DNA of 64,000 nt from Ascidia mentula (Eukaryota > Chordata > Ascidiacea > Phlebobranchia > Ascidiidae): contig OX387197.1 of assembly GCA_947561715.1 (NCBI GenBank), positions 26,562,266 to 26,626,265 on the forward strand. The letters run 5' to 3'. Made by a program: the position numbers and the translations under genes. Of the stretch, positions 47,101-62,100 are shown piece by piece (position 1 is the stretch's first letter; the number at the start of each line of letters is the position of its first letter). The notes under the pieces were generated by a model that saw nothing but the letters and a program-made list of their open reading frames with translations, was not told where the DNA came from and did not search any database.

Positions 47101-50100
47101 TCCCAACCGGGAAAGTCTTTTCCATAGAAATACAGAGATGCGGCCTTAAGACAGCACATTGGGGGGTTTTGCAAAGGCTAACTGCTAAATTGTCAGTCCT
47201 ATGGGGTGTACAAACAGCCCCGGTGGGGCCCCAAGACAATTACAAGACATCTAATTCTTCATGAATTGTGTAGAGGAGGGTTGGTGGCTTCACTTAATCG
47301 CAAATGGAGGTAACTTTCTCTGATTCATTTTTTCACAAAACAAACCTACACTTTTTTCTGCTTTTTTGACCAAAATAATGGCCAACAGAGGGTCAAAATG
47401 CCCCCGGGGGAGCAGTTTAAGTAGTTATTTTGATTATAAATTTGGCCACAATTCCTTGCCAAGGGTCCGCACTAACAGAAAATCACAAATTGAACATACT
47501 TTCTCTGATTCATTTTTTCACAAAATCAACCTCAATATTTGGGTAGTTTTTCAGCTACATGTACAACAGCACCCTCTACCAATTTACTGCCTGACTAATA
47601 GCCCTGAAAAACAAACTAAAACTGCCCCAAACACGCTGAAAATCGCCCTGGCAACAGCCTGTTCATCTGCGCTCATTCAACCAAAACACTGGCGCCCATG
47701 CATGACCCATTGCATTGTTACACACAATTTTACTCTGTTACGCAGGAGTTCGAGAAGGGCAATTCCCAACCGGGAAAGTCTTTTCCATAGAAATACAGAG
47801 ATGCGGCCTTAAGACAGCACATTGGGGGGTTTTGCAAAGGCTAACTGCTAAATTGTCAGTCCTATGGGGTGTACAAACAGCCCCGGTGGGGCCCCAAGAC
47901 AATTACAAGACATCTAATTCTTCATGAATTGTGTAGAGGAGGGTTGGTGGCTTCACTTAATCGCAAATGGAGGTAACTTTCTCTGATTCATTTTTTCACA
48001 AAACAAACCTACACTTTTTTCTGCTTTTTTGACCAAAATAATGGCCAACAGAGGGTCAAAATGCCCCCGGGGGAGCAGTTTAAGTAGTTATTTTGATTAT
48101 AAATTTGGCCACAATTCCTTGCCAAGGGTCCGCACTAACAGAAAATCACAAATTGAACATACTTTCTCTGATTCATTTTTTCACAAAATCAACCTCAATA
48201 TTTGGGTAGTTTTTCAGCTACATGTACAACAGCACCCTCTACCAATTTACTGCCTGACTAATAGCCCTGAAAAACAAACTAAAACTGCCCCAAACACGCT
48301 GAAAATCGCCCTGGCAACAGCCTGTTCATCTGCGCTCATTCAACCAAAACACTGGCGCCCATGCATGACCCATTGCATTGTTACACACAATTTTACTCTG
48401 TTACGCAGGAGTTCGAGAAGGGCAATTCCCAACCGGGAAAGTCTTTTCCATAGAAATACAGAGATGCGGCCTTAAGACAGCACATTGGGGGGTTTTGCAA
48501 AGGCTAACTGCTAAATTGTCAGTCCTATGGGGTGTACAAACAGCCCCGGTGGGGCCCCAAGACAATTACAAGACATCTAATTCTTCATGAATTGTGTAGA
48601 GGAGGGTTGGTGGCTTCACTTAATCGCAAATGGAGGTAACTTTCTCTGATTCATTTTTTCACAAAACAAACCTACACTTTTTTCTGCTTTTTTGACCAAA
48701 ATAATGGCCAACAGAGGGTCAAAATGCCCCCGGGGGAGCAGTTTAAGTAGTTATTTTGATTATAAATTTGGCCACAATTCCTTGCCAAGGGTCCGCACTA
48801 ACAGAAAATCACAAATTGAACATACTTTCTCTGATTCATTTTTTCACAAAATCAACCTCAATATTTGGGTAGTTTTTCAGCTACATGTACAACAGCACCC
48901 TCTACCAATTTACTGCCTGACTAATAGCCCTGAAAAACAAACTAAAACTGCCCCAAACACGCTGAAAATCGCCCTGGCAACAGCCTGTTCATCTGCGCTC
49001 ATTCAACCAAAACACTGGCGCCCATGCATGACCCATTGCATTGTTACACACAATTTTACTCTGTTACGCAGGAGTTCGAGAAGGGCAATTCCCAACCGGG
49101 AAAGTCTTTTCCATAGAAATACAGAGATGCGGCCTTAAGACAGCACATTGGGGGGTTTTGCAAAGGCTAACTGCTAAATTGTCAGTCCTATGGGGTGTAC
49201 AAACAGCCCCGGTGGGGCCCCAAGACAATTACAAGACATCTAATTCTTCATGAATTGTGTAGAGGAGGGTTGGTGGCTTCACTTAATCGCAAATGGAGGT
49301 AACTTTCTCTGATTCATTTTTTCACAAAACAAACCTACACTTTTTTCTGCTTTTTTGACCAAAATAATGGCCAACAGAGGGTCAAAATGCCCCCGGGGGA
49401 GCAGTTTAAGTAGTTATTTTGATTATAAATTTGGCCACAATTCCTTGCCAAGGGTCCGCACTAACAGAAAATCACAAATTGAACATACTTTCTCTGATTC
49501 ATTTTTTCACAAAATCAACCTCAATATTTGGGTAGTTTTTCAGCTACATGTACAACAGCACCCTCTACCAATTTACTGCCTGACTAATAGCCCTGAAAAA
49601 CAAACTAAAACTGCCCCAAACACGCTGAAAATCGCCCTGGCAACAGCCTGTTCATCTGCGCTCATTCAACCAAAACACTGGCGCCCATGCATGACCCATT
49701 GCATTGTTACACACAATTTTACTCTGTTACGCAGGAGTTCGAGAAGGGCAATTCCCAACCGGGAAAGTCTTTTCCATAGAAATACAGAGATGCGGCCTTA
49801 AGACAGCACATTGGGGGGTTTTGCAAAGGCTAACTGCTAAATTGTCAGTCCTATGGGGTGTACAAACAGCCCCGGTGGGGCCCCAAGACAATTACAAGAC
49901 ATCTAATTCTTCATGAATTGTGTAGAGGAGGGTTGGTGGCTTCACTTAATCGCAAATGGAGGTAACTTTCTCTGATTCATTTTTTCACAAAACAAACCTA
50001 CACTTTTTTCTGCTTTTTTGACCAAAATAATGGCCAACAGAGGGTCAAAATGCCCCCGGGGGAGCAGTTTAAGTAGTTATTTTGATTATAAATTTGGCCA

Positions 50101-53100
50101 CAATTCCTTGCCAAGGGTCCGCACTAACAGAAAATCACAAATTGAACATACTTTCTCTGATTCATTTTTTCACAAAATCAACCTCAATATTTGGGTAGTT
50201 TTTCAGCTACATGTACAACAGCACCCTCTACCAATTTACTGCCTGACTAATAGCCCTGAAAAACAAACTAAAACTGCCCCAAACACGCTGAAAATCGCCC
50301 TGGCAACAGCCTGTTCATCTGCGCTCATTCAACCAAAACACTGGCGCCCATGCATGACCCATTGCATTGTTACACACAATTTTACTCTGTTACGCAGGAG
50401 TTCGAGAAGGGCAATTCCCAACCGGGAAAGTCTTTTCCATAGAAATACAGAGATGCGGCCTTAAGACAGCACATTGGGGGGTTTTGCAAAGGCTAACTGC
50501 TAAATTGTCAGTCCTATGGGGTGTACAAACAGCCCCGGTGGGGCCCCAAGACAATTACAAGACATCTAATTCTTCATGAATTGTGTAGAGGAGGGTTGGT
50601 GGCTTCACTTAATCGCAAATGGAGGTAACTTTCTCTGATTCATTTTTTCACAAAACAAACCTACACTTTTTTCTGCTTTTTTGACCAAAATAATGGCCAA
50701 CAGAGGGTCAAAATGCCCCCGGGGGAGCAGTTTAAGTAGTTATTTTGATTATAAATTTGGCCACAATTCCTTGCCAAGGGTCCGCACTAACAGAAAATCA
50801 CAAATTGAACATACTTTCTCTGATTCATTTTTTCACAAAATCAACCTCAATATTTGGGTAGTTTTTCAGCTACATGTACAACAGCACCCTCTACCAATTT
50901 ACTGCCTGACTAATAGCCCTGAAAAACAAACTAAAACTGCCCCAAACACGCTGAAAATCGCCCTGGCAACAGCCTGTTCATCTGCGCTCATTCAACCAAA
51001 ACACTGGCGCCCATGCATGACCCATTGCATTGTTACACACAATTTTACTCTGTTACGCAGGAGTTCGAGAAGGGCAATTCCCAACCGGGAAAGTCTTTTC
51101 CATAGAAATACAGAGATGCGGCCTTAAGACAGCACATTGGGGGGTTTTGCAAAGGCTAACTGCTAAATTGTCAGTCCTATGGGGTGTACAAACAGCCCCG
51201 GTGGGGCCCCAAGACAATTACAAGACATCTAATTCTTCATGAATTGTGTAGAGGAGGGTTGGTGGCTTCACTTAATCGCAAATGGAGGTAACTTTCTCTG
51301 ATTCATTTTTTCACAAAACAAACCTACACTTTTTTCTGCTTTTTTGACCAAAATAATGGCCAACAGAGGGTCAAAATGCCCCCGGGGGAGCAGTTTAAGT
51401 AGTTATTTTGATTATAAATTTGGCCACAATTCCTTGCCAAGGGTCCGCACTAACAGAAAATCACAAATTGAACATACTTTCTCTGATTCATTTTTTCACA
51501 AAATCAACCTCAATATTTGGGTAGTTTTTCAGCTACATGTACAACAGCACCCTCTACCAATTTACTGCCTGACTAATAGCCCTGAAAAACAAACTAAAAC
51601 TGCCCCAAACACGCTGAAAATCGCCCTGGCAACAGCCTGTTCATCTGCGCTCATTCAACCAAAACACTGGCGCCCATGCATGACCCATTGCATTGTTACA
51701 CACAATTTTACTCTGTTACGCAGGAGTTCGAGAAGGGCAATTCCCAACCGGGAAAGTCTTTTCCATAGAAATACAGAGATGCGGCCTTAAGACAGCACAT
51801 TGGGGGGTTTTGCAAAGGCTAACTGCTAAATTGTCAGTCCTATGGGGTGTACAAACAGCCCCGGTGGGGCCCCAAGACAATTACAAGACATCTAATTCTT
51901 CATGAATTGTGTAGAGGAGGGTTGGTGGCTTCACTTAATCGCAAATGGAGGTAACTTTCTCTGATTCATTTTTTCACAAAACAAACCTACACTTTTTTCT
52001 GCTTTTTTGACCAAAATAATGGCCAACAGAGGGTCAAAATGCCCCCGGGGGAGCAGTTTAAGTAGTTATTTTGATTATAAATTTGGCCACAATTCCTTGC
52101 CAAGGGTCCGCACTAACAGAAAATCACAAATTGAACATACTTTCTCTGATTCATTTTTTCACAAAATCAACCTCAATATTTGGGTAGTTTTTCAGCTACA
52201 TGTACAACAGCACCCTCTACCAATTTACTGCCTGACTAATAGCCCTGAAAAACAAACTAAAACTGCCCCAAACACGCTGAAAATCGCCCTGGCAACAGCC
52301 TGTTCATCTGCGCTCATTCAACCAAAACACTGGCGCCCATGCATGACCCATTGCATTGTTACACACAATTTTACTCTGTTACGCAGGAGTTCGAGAAGGG
52401 CAATTCCCAACCGGGAAAGTCTTTTCCATAGAAATACAGAGATGCGGCCTTAAGACAGCACATTGGGGGGTTTTGCAAAGGCTAACTGCTAAATTGTCAG
52501 TCCTATGGGGTGTACAAACAGCCCCGGTGGGGCCCCAAGACAATTACAAGACATCTAATTCTTCATGAATTGTGTAGAGGAGGGTTGGTGGCTTCACTTA
52601 ATCGCAAATGGAGGTAACTTTCTCTGATTCATTTTTTCACAAAACAAACCTACACTTTTTTCTGCTTTTTTGACCAAAATAATGGCCAACAGAGGGTCAA
52701 AATGCCCCCGGGGGAGCAGTTTAAGTAGTTATTTTGATTATAAATTTGGCCACAATTCCTTGCCAAGGGTCCGCACTAACAGAAAATCACAAATTGAACA
52801 TACTTTCTCTGATTCATTTTTTCACAAAATCAACCTCAATATTTGGGTAGTTTTTCAGCTACATGTACAACAGCACCCTCTACCAATTTACTGCCTGACT
52901 AATAGCCCTGAAAAACAAACTAAAACTGCCCCAAACACGCTGAAAATCGCCCTGGCAACAGCCTGTTCATCTGCGCTCATTCAACCAAAACACTGGCGCC
53001 CATGCATGACCCATTGCATTGTTACACACAATTTTACTCTGTTACGCAGGAGTTCGAGAAGGGCAATTCCCAACCGGGAAAGTCTTTTCCATAGAAATAC

Positions 53101-56100
53101 AGAGATGCGGCCTTAAGACAGCACATTGGGGGGTTTTGCAAAGGCTAACTGCTAAATTGTCAGTCCTATGGGGTGTACAAACAGCCCCGGTGGGGCCCCA
53201 AGACAATTACAAGACATCTAATTCTTCATGAATTGTGTAGAGGAGGGTTGGTGGCTTCACTTAATCGCAAATGGAGGTAACTTTCTCTGATTCATTTTTT
53301 CACAAAACAAACCTACACTTTTTTCTGCTTTTTTGACCAAAATAATGGCCAACAGAGGGTCAAAATGCCCCCGGGGGAGCAGTTTAAGTAGTTATTTTGA
53401 TTATAAATTTGGCCACAATTCCTTGCCAAGGGTCCGCACTAACAGAAAATCACAAATTGAACATACTTTCTCTGATTCATTTTTTCACAAAATCAACCTC
53501 AATATTTGGGTAGTTTTTCAGCTACATGTACAACAGCACCCTCTACCAATTTACTGCCTGACTAATAGCCCTGAAAAACAAACTAAAACTGCCCCAAACA
53601 CGCTGAAAATCGCCCTGGCAACAGCCTGTTCATCTGCGCTCATTCAACCAAAACACTGGCGCCCATGCATGACCCATTGCATTGTTACACACAATTTTAC
53701 TCTGTTACGCAGGAGTTCGAGAAGGGCAATTCCCAACCGGGAAAGTCTTTTCCATAGAAATACAGAGATGCGGCCTTAAGACAGCACATTGGGGGGTTTT
53801 GCAAAGGCTAACTGCTAAATTGTCAGTCCTATGGGGTGTACAAACAGCCCCGGTGGGGCCCCAAGACAATTACAAGACATCTAATTCTTCATGAATTGTG
53901 TAGAGGAGGGTTGGTGGCTTCACTTAATCGCAAATGGAGGTAACTTTCTCTGATTCATTTTTTCACAAAACAAACCTACACTTTTTTCTGCTTTTTTGAC
54001 CAAAATAATGGCCAACAGAGGGTCAAAATGCCCCCGGGGGAGCAGTTTAAGTAGTTATTTTGATTATAAATTTGGCCACAATTCCTTGCCAAGGGTCCGC
54101 ACTAACAGAAAATCACAAATTGAACATACTTTCTCTGATTCATTTTTTCACAAAATCAACCTCAATATTTGGGTAGTTTTTCAGCTACATGTACAACAGC
54201 ACCCTCTACCAATTTACTGCCTGACTAATAGCCCTGAAAAACAAACTAAAACTGCCCCAAACACGCTGAAAATCGCCCTGGCAACAGCCTGTTCATCTGC
54301 GCTCATTCAACCAAAACACTGGCGCCCATGCATGACCCATTGCATTGTTACACACAATTTTACTCTGTTACGCAGGAGTTCGAGAAGGGCAATTCCCAAC
54401 CGGGAAAGTCTTTTCCATAGAAATACAGAGATGCGGCCTTAAGACAGCACATTGGGGGGTTTTGCAAAGGCTAACTGCTAAATTGTCAGTCCTATGGGGT
54501 GTACAAACAGCCCCGGTGGGGCCCCAAGACAATTACAAGACATCTAATTCTTCATGAATTGTGTAGAGGAGGGTTGGTGGCTTCACTTAATCGCAAATGG
54601 AGGTAACTTTCTCTGATTCATTTTTTCACAAAACAAACCTACACTTTTTTCTGCTTTTTTGACCAAAATAATGGCCAACAGAGGGTCAAAATGCCCCCGG
54701 GGGAGCAGTTTAAGTAGTTATTTTGATTATAAATTTGGCCACAATTCCTTGCCAAGGGTCCGCACTAACAGAAAATCACAAATTGAACATACTTTCTCTG
54801 ATTCATTTTTTCACAAAATCAACCTCAATATTTGGGTAGTTTTTCAGCTACATGTACAACAGCACCCTCTACCAATTTACTGCCTGACTAATAGCCCTGA
54901 AAAACAAACTAAAACTGCCCCAAACACGCTGAAAATCGCCCTGGCAACAGCCTGTTCATCTGCGCTCATTCAACCAAAACACTGGCGCCCATGCATGACC
55001 CATTGCATTGTTACACACAATTTTACTCTGTTACGCAGGAGTTCGAGAAGGGCAATTCCCAACCGGGAAAGTCTTTTCCATAGAAATACAGAGATGCGGC
55101 CTTAAGACAGCACATTGGGGGGTTTTGCAAAGGCTAACTGCTAAATTGTCAGTCCTATGGGGTGTACAAACAGCCCCGGTGGGGCCCCAAGACAATTACA
55201 AGACATCTAATTCTTCATGAATTGTGTAGAGGAGGGTTGGTGGCTTCACTTAATCGCAAATGGAGGTAACTTTCTCTGATTCATTTTTTCACAAAACAAA
55301 CCTACACTTTTTTCTGCTTTTTTGACCAAAATAATGGCCAACAGAGGGTCAAAATGCCCCCGGGGGAGCAGTTTAAGTAGTTATTTTGATTATAAATTTG
55401 GCCACAATTCCTTGCCAAGGGTCCGCACTAACAGAAAATCACAAATTGAACATACTTTCTCTGATTCATTTTTTCACAAAATCAACCTCAATATTTGGGT
55501 AGTTTTTCAGCTACATGTACAACAGCACCCTCTACCAATTTACTGCCTGACTAATAGCCCTGAAAAACAAACTAAAACTGCCCCAAACACGCTGAAAATC
55601 GCCCTGGCAACAGCCTGTTCATCTGCGCTCATTCAACCAAAACACTGGCGCCCATGCATGACCCATTGCATTGTTACACACAATTTTACTCTGTTACGCA
55701 GGAGTTCGAGAAGGGCAATTCCCAACCGGGAAAGTCTTTTCCATAGAAATACAGAGATGCGGCCTTAAGACAGCACATTGGGGGGTTTTGCAAAGGCTAA
55801 CTGCTAAATTGTCAGTCCTATGGGGTGTACAAACAGCCCCGGTGGGGCCCCAAGACAATTACAAGACATCTAATTCTTCATGAATTGTGTAGAGGAGGGT
55901 TGGTGGCTTCACTTAATCGCAAATGGAGGTAACTTTCTCTGATTCATTTTTTCACAAAACAAACCTACACTTTTTTCTGCTTTTTTGACCAAAATAATGG
56001 CCAACAGAGGGTCAAAATGCCCCCGGGGGAGCAGTTTAAGTAGTTATTTTGATTATAAATTTGGCCACAATTCCTTGCCAAGGGTCCGCACTAACAGAAA

Positions 56101-59100
56101 ATCACAAATTGAACATACTTTCTCTGATTCATTTTTTCACAAAATCAACCTCAATATTTGGGTAGTTTTTCAGCTACATGTACAACAGCACCCTCTACCA
56201 ATTTACTGCCTGACTAATAGCCCTGAAAAACAAACTAAAACTGCCCCAAACACGCTGAAAATCGCCCTGGCAACAGCCTGTTCATCTGCGCTCATTCAAC
56301 CAAAACACTGGCGCCCATGCATGACCCATTGCATTGTTACACACAATTTTACTCTGTTACGCAGGAGTTCGAGAAGGGCAATTCCCAACCGGGAAAGTCT
56401 TTTCCATAGAAATACAGAGATGCGGCCTTAAGACAGCACATTGGGGGGTTTTGCAAAGGCTAACTGCTAAATTGTCAGTCCTATGGGGTGTACAAACAGC
56501 CCCGGTGGGGCCCCAAGACAATTACAAGACATCTAATTCTTCATGAATTGTGTAGAGGAGGGTTGGTGGCTTCACTTAATCGCAAATGGAGGTAACTTTC
56601 TCTGATTCATTTTTTCACAAAACAAACCTACACTTTTTTCTGCTTTTTTGACCAAAATAATGGCCAACAGAGGGTCAAAATGCCCCCGGGGGAGCAGTTT
56701 AAGTAGTTATTTTGATTATAAATTTGGCCACAATTCCTTGCCAAGGGTCCGCACTAACAGAAAATCACAAATTGAACATACTTTCTCTGATTCATTTTTT
56801 CACAAAATCAACCTCAATATTTGGGTAGTTTTTCAGCTACATGTACAACAGCACCCTCTACCAATTTACTGCCTGACTAATAGCCCTGAAAAACAAACTA
56901 AAACTGCCCCAAACACGCTGAAAATCGCCCTGGCAACAGCCTGTTCATCTGCGCTCATTCAACCAAAACACTGGCGCCCATGCATGACCCATTGCATTGT
57001 TACACACAATTTTACTCTGTTACGCAGGAGTTCGAGAAGGGCAATTCCCAACCGGGAAAGTCTTTTCCATAGAAATACAGAGATGCGGCCTTAAGACAGC
57101 ACATTGGGGGGTTTTGCAAAGGCTAACTGCTAAATTGTCAGTCCTATGGGGTGTACAAACAGCCCCGGTGGGGCCCCAAGACAATTACAAGACATCTAAT
57201 TCTTCATGAATTGTGTAGAGGAGGGTTGGTGGCTTCACTTAATCGCAAATGGAGGTAACTTTCTCTGATTCATTTTTTCACAAAACAAACCTACACTTTT
57301 TTCTGCTTTTTTGACCAAAATAATGGCCAACAGAGGGTCAAAATGCCCCCGGGGGAGCAGTTTAAGTAGTTATTTTGATTATAAATTTGGCCACAATTCC
57401 TTGCCAAGGGTCCGCACTAACAGAAAATCACAAATTGAACATACTTTCTCTGATTCATTTTTTCACAAAATCAACCTCAATATTTGGGTAGTTTTTCAGC
57501 TACATGTACAACAGCACCCTCTACCAATTTACTGCCTGACTAATAGCCCTGAAAAACAAACTAAAACTGCCCCAAACACGCTGAAAATCGCCCTGGCAAC
57601 AGCCTGTTCATCTGCGCTCATTCAACCAAAACACTGGCGCCCATGCATGACCCATTGCATTGTTACACACAATTTTACTCTGTTACGCAGGAGTTCGAGA
57701 AGGGCAATTCCCAACCGGGAAAGTCTTTTCCATAGAAATACAGAGATGCGGCCTTAAGACAGCACATTGGGGGGTTTTGCAAAGGCTAACTGCTAAATTG
57801 TCAGTCCTATGGGGTGTACAAACAGCCCCGGTGGGGCCCCAAGACAATTACAAGACATCTAATTCTTCATGAATTGTGTAGAGGAGGGTTGGTGGCTTCA
57901 CTTAATCGCAAATGGAGGTAACTTTCTCTGATTCATTTTTTCACAAAACAAACCTACACTTTTTTCTGCTTTTTTGACCAAAATAATGGCCAACAGAGGG
58001 TCAAAATGCCCCCGGGGGAGCAGTTTAAGTAGTTATTTTGATTATAAATTTGGCCACAATTCCTTGCCAAGGGTCCGCACTAACAGAAAATCACAAATTG
58101 AACATACTTTCTCTGATTCATTTTTTCACAAAATCAACCTCAATATTTGGGTAGTTTTTCAGCTACATGTACAACAGCACCCTCTACCAATTTACTGCCT
58201 GACTAATAGCCCTGAAAAACAAACTAAAACTGCCCCAAACACGCTGAAAATCGCCCTGGCAACAGCCTGTTCATCTGCGCTCATTCAACCAAAACACTGG
58301 CGCCCATGCATGACCCATTGCATTGTTACACACAATTTTACTCTGTTACGCAGGAGTTCGAGAAGGGCAATTCCCAACCGGGAAAGTCTTTTCCATAGAA
58401 ATACAGAGATGCGGCCTTAAGACAGCACATTGGGGGGTTTTGCAAAGGCTAACTGCTAAATTGTCAGTCCTATGGGGTGTACAAACAGCCCCGGTGGGGC
58501 CCCAAGACAATTACAAGACATCTAATTCTTCATGAATTGTGTAGAGGAGGGTTGGTGGCTTCACTTAATCGCAAATGGAGGTAACTTTCTCTGATTCATT
58601 TTTTCACAAAACAAACCTACACTTTTTTCTGCTTTTTTGACCAAAATAATGGCCAACAGAGGGTCAAAATGCCCCCGGGGGAGCAGTTTAAGTAGTTATT
58701 TTGATTATAAATTTGGCCACAATTCCTTGCCAAGGGTCCGCACTAACAGAAAATCACAAATTGAACATACTTTCTCTGATTCATTTTTTCACAAAATCAA
58801 CCTCAATATTTGGGTAGTTTTTCAGCTACATGTACAACAGCACCCTCTACCAATTTACTGCCTGACTAATAGCCCTGAAAAACAAACTAAAACTGCCCCA
58901 AACACGCTGAAAATCGCCCTGGCAACAGCCTGTTCATCTGCGCTCATTCAACCAAAACACTGGCGCCCATGCATGACCCATTGCATTGTTACACACAATT
59001 TTACTCTGTTACGCAGGAGTTCGAGAAGGGCAATTCCCAACCGGGAAAGTCTTTTCCATAGAAATACAGAGATGCGGCCTTAAGACAGCACATTGGGGGG

Positions 59101-62100
59101 TTTTGCAAAGGCTAACTGCTAAATTGTCAGTCCTATGGGGTGTACAAACAGCCCCGGTGGGGCCCCAAGACAATTACAAGACATCTAATTCTTCATGAAT
59201 TGTGTAGAGGAGGGTTGGTGGCTTCACTTAATCGCAAATGGAGGTAACTTTCTCTGATTCATTTTTTCACAAAACAAACCTACACTTTTTTCTGCTTTTT
59301 TGACCAAAATAATGGCCAACAGAGGGTCAAAATGCCCCCGGGGGAGCAGTTTAAGTAGTTATTTTGATTATAAATTTGGCCACAATTCCTTGCCAAGGGT
59401 CCGCACTAACAGAAAATCACAAATTGAACATACTTTCTCTGATTCATTTTTTCACAAAATCAACCTCAATATTTGGGTAGTTTTTCAGCTACATGTACAA
59501 CAGCACCCTCTACCAATTTACTGCCTGACTAATAGCCCTGAAAAACAAACTAAAACTGCCCCAAACACGCTGAAAATCGCCCTGGCAACAGCCTGTTCAT
59601 CTGCGCTCATTCAACCAAAACACTGGCGCCCATGCATGACCCATTGCATTGTTACACACAATTTTACTCTGTTACGCAGGAGTTCGAGAAGGGCAATTCC
59701 CAACCGGGAAAGTCTTTTCCATAGAAATACAGAGATGCGGCCTTAAGACAGCACATTGGGGGGTTTTGCAAAGGCTAACTGCTAAATTGTCAGTCCTATG
59801 GGGTGTACAAACAGCCCCGGTGGGGCCCCAAGACAATTACAAGACATCTAATTCTTCATGAATTGTGTAGAGGAGGGTTGGTGGCTTCACTTAATCGCAA
59901 ATGGAGGTAACTTTCTCTGATTCATTTTTTCACAAAACAAACCTACACTTTTTTCTGCTTTTTTGACCAAAATAATGGCCAACAGAGGGTCAAAATGCCC
60001 CCGGGGGAGCAGTTTAAGTAGTTATTTTGATTATAAATTTGGCCACAATTCCTTGCCAAGGGTCCGCACTAACAGAAAATCACAAATTGAACATACTTTC
60101 TCTGATTCATTTTTTCACAAAATCAACCTCAATATTTGGGTAGTTTTTCAGCTACATGTACAACAGCACCCTCTACCAATTTACTGCCTGACTAATAGCC
60201 CTGAAAAACAAACTAAAACTGCCCCAAACACGCTGAAAATCGCCCTGGCAACAGCCTGTTCATCTGCGCTCATTCAACCAAAACACTGGCGCCCATGCAT
60301 GACCCATTGCATTGTTACACACAATTTTACTCTGTTACGCAGGAGTTCGAGAAGGGCAATTCCCAACCGGGAAAGTCTTTTCCATAGAAATACAGAGATG
60401 CGGCCTTAAGACAGCACATTGGGGGGTTTTGCAAAGGCTAACTGCTAAATTGTCAGTCCTATGGGGTGTACAAACAGCCCCGGTGGGGCCCCAAGACAAT
60501 TACAAGACATCTAATTCTTCATGAATTGTGTAGAGGAGGGTTGGTGGCTTCACTTAATCGCAAATGGAGGTAACTTTCTCTGATTCATTTTTTCACAAAA
60601 CAAACCTACACTTTTTTCTGCTTTTTTGACCAAAATAATGGCCAACAGAGGGTCAAAATGCCCCCGGGGGAGCAGTTTAAGTAGTTATTTTGATTATAAA
60701 TTTGGCCACAATTCCTTGCCAAGGGTCCGCACTAACAGAAAATCACAAATTGAACATACTTTCTCTGATTCATTTTTTCACAAAATCAACCTCAATATTT
60801 GGGTAGTTTTTCAGCTACATGTACAACAGCACCCTCTACCAATTTACTGCCTGACTAATAGCCCTGAAAAACAAACTAAAACTGCCCCAAACACGCTGAA
60901 AATCGCCCTGGCAACAGCCTGTTCATCTGCGCTCATTCAACCAAAACACTGGCGCCCATGCATGACCCATTGCATTGTTACACACAATTTTACTCTGTTA
61001 CGCAGGAGTTCGAGAAGGGCAATTCCCAACCGGGAAAGTCTTTTCCATAGAAATACAGAGATGCGGCCTTAAGACAGCACATTGGGGGGTTTTGCAAAGG
61101 CTAACTGCTAAATTGTCAGTCCTATGGGGTGTACAAACAGCCCCGGTGGGGCCCCAAGACAATTACAAGACATCTAATTCTTCATGAATTGTGTAGAGGA
61201 GGGTTGGTGGCTTCACTTAATCGCAAATGGAGGTAACTTTCTCTGATTCATTTTTTCACAAAACAAACCTACACTTTTTTCTGCTTTTTTGACCAAAATA
61301 ATGGCCAACAGAGGGTCAAAATGCCCCCGGGGGAGCAGTTTAAGTAGTTATTTTGATTATAAATTTGGCCACAATTCCTTGCCAAGGGTCCGCACTAACA
61401 GAAAATCACAAATTGAACATACTTTCTCTGATTCATTTTTTCACAAAATCAACCTCAATATTTGGGTAGTTTTTCAGCTACATGTACAACAGCACCCTCT
61501 ACCAATTTACTGCCTGACTAATAGCCCTGAAAAACAAACTAAAACTGCCCCAAACACGCTGAAAATCGCCCTGGCAACAGCCTGTTCATCTGCGCTCATT
61601 CAACCAAAACACTGGCGCCCATGCATGACCCATTGCATTGTTACACACAATTTTACTCTGTTACGCAGGAGTTCGAGAAGGGCAATTCCCAACCGGGAAA
61701 GTCTTTTCCATAGAAATACAGAGATGCGGCCTTAAGACAGCACATTGGGGGGTTTTGCAAAGGCTAACTGCTAAATTGTCAGTCCTATGGGGTGTACAAA
61801 CAGCCCCGGTGGGGCCCCAAGACAATTACAAGACATCTAATTCTTCATGAATTGTGTAGAGGAGGGTTGGTGGCTTCACTTAATCGCAAATGGAGGTAAC
61901 TTTCTCTGATTCATTTTTTCACAAAACAAACCTACACTTTTTTCTGCTTTTTTGACCAAAATAATGGCCAACAGAGGGTCAAAATGCCCCCGGGGGAGCA
62001 GTTTAAGTAGTTATTTTGATTATAAATTTGGCCACAATTCCTTGCCAAGGGTCCGCACTAACAGAAAATCACAAATTGAACATACTTTCTCTGATTCATT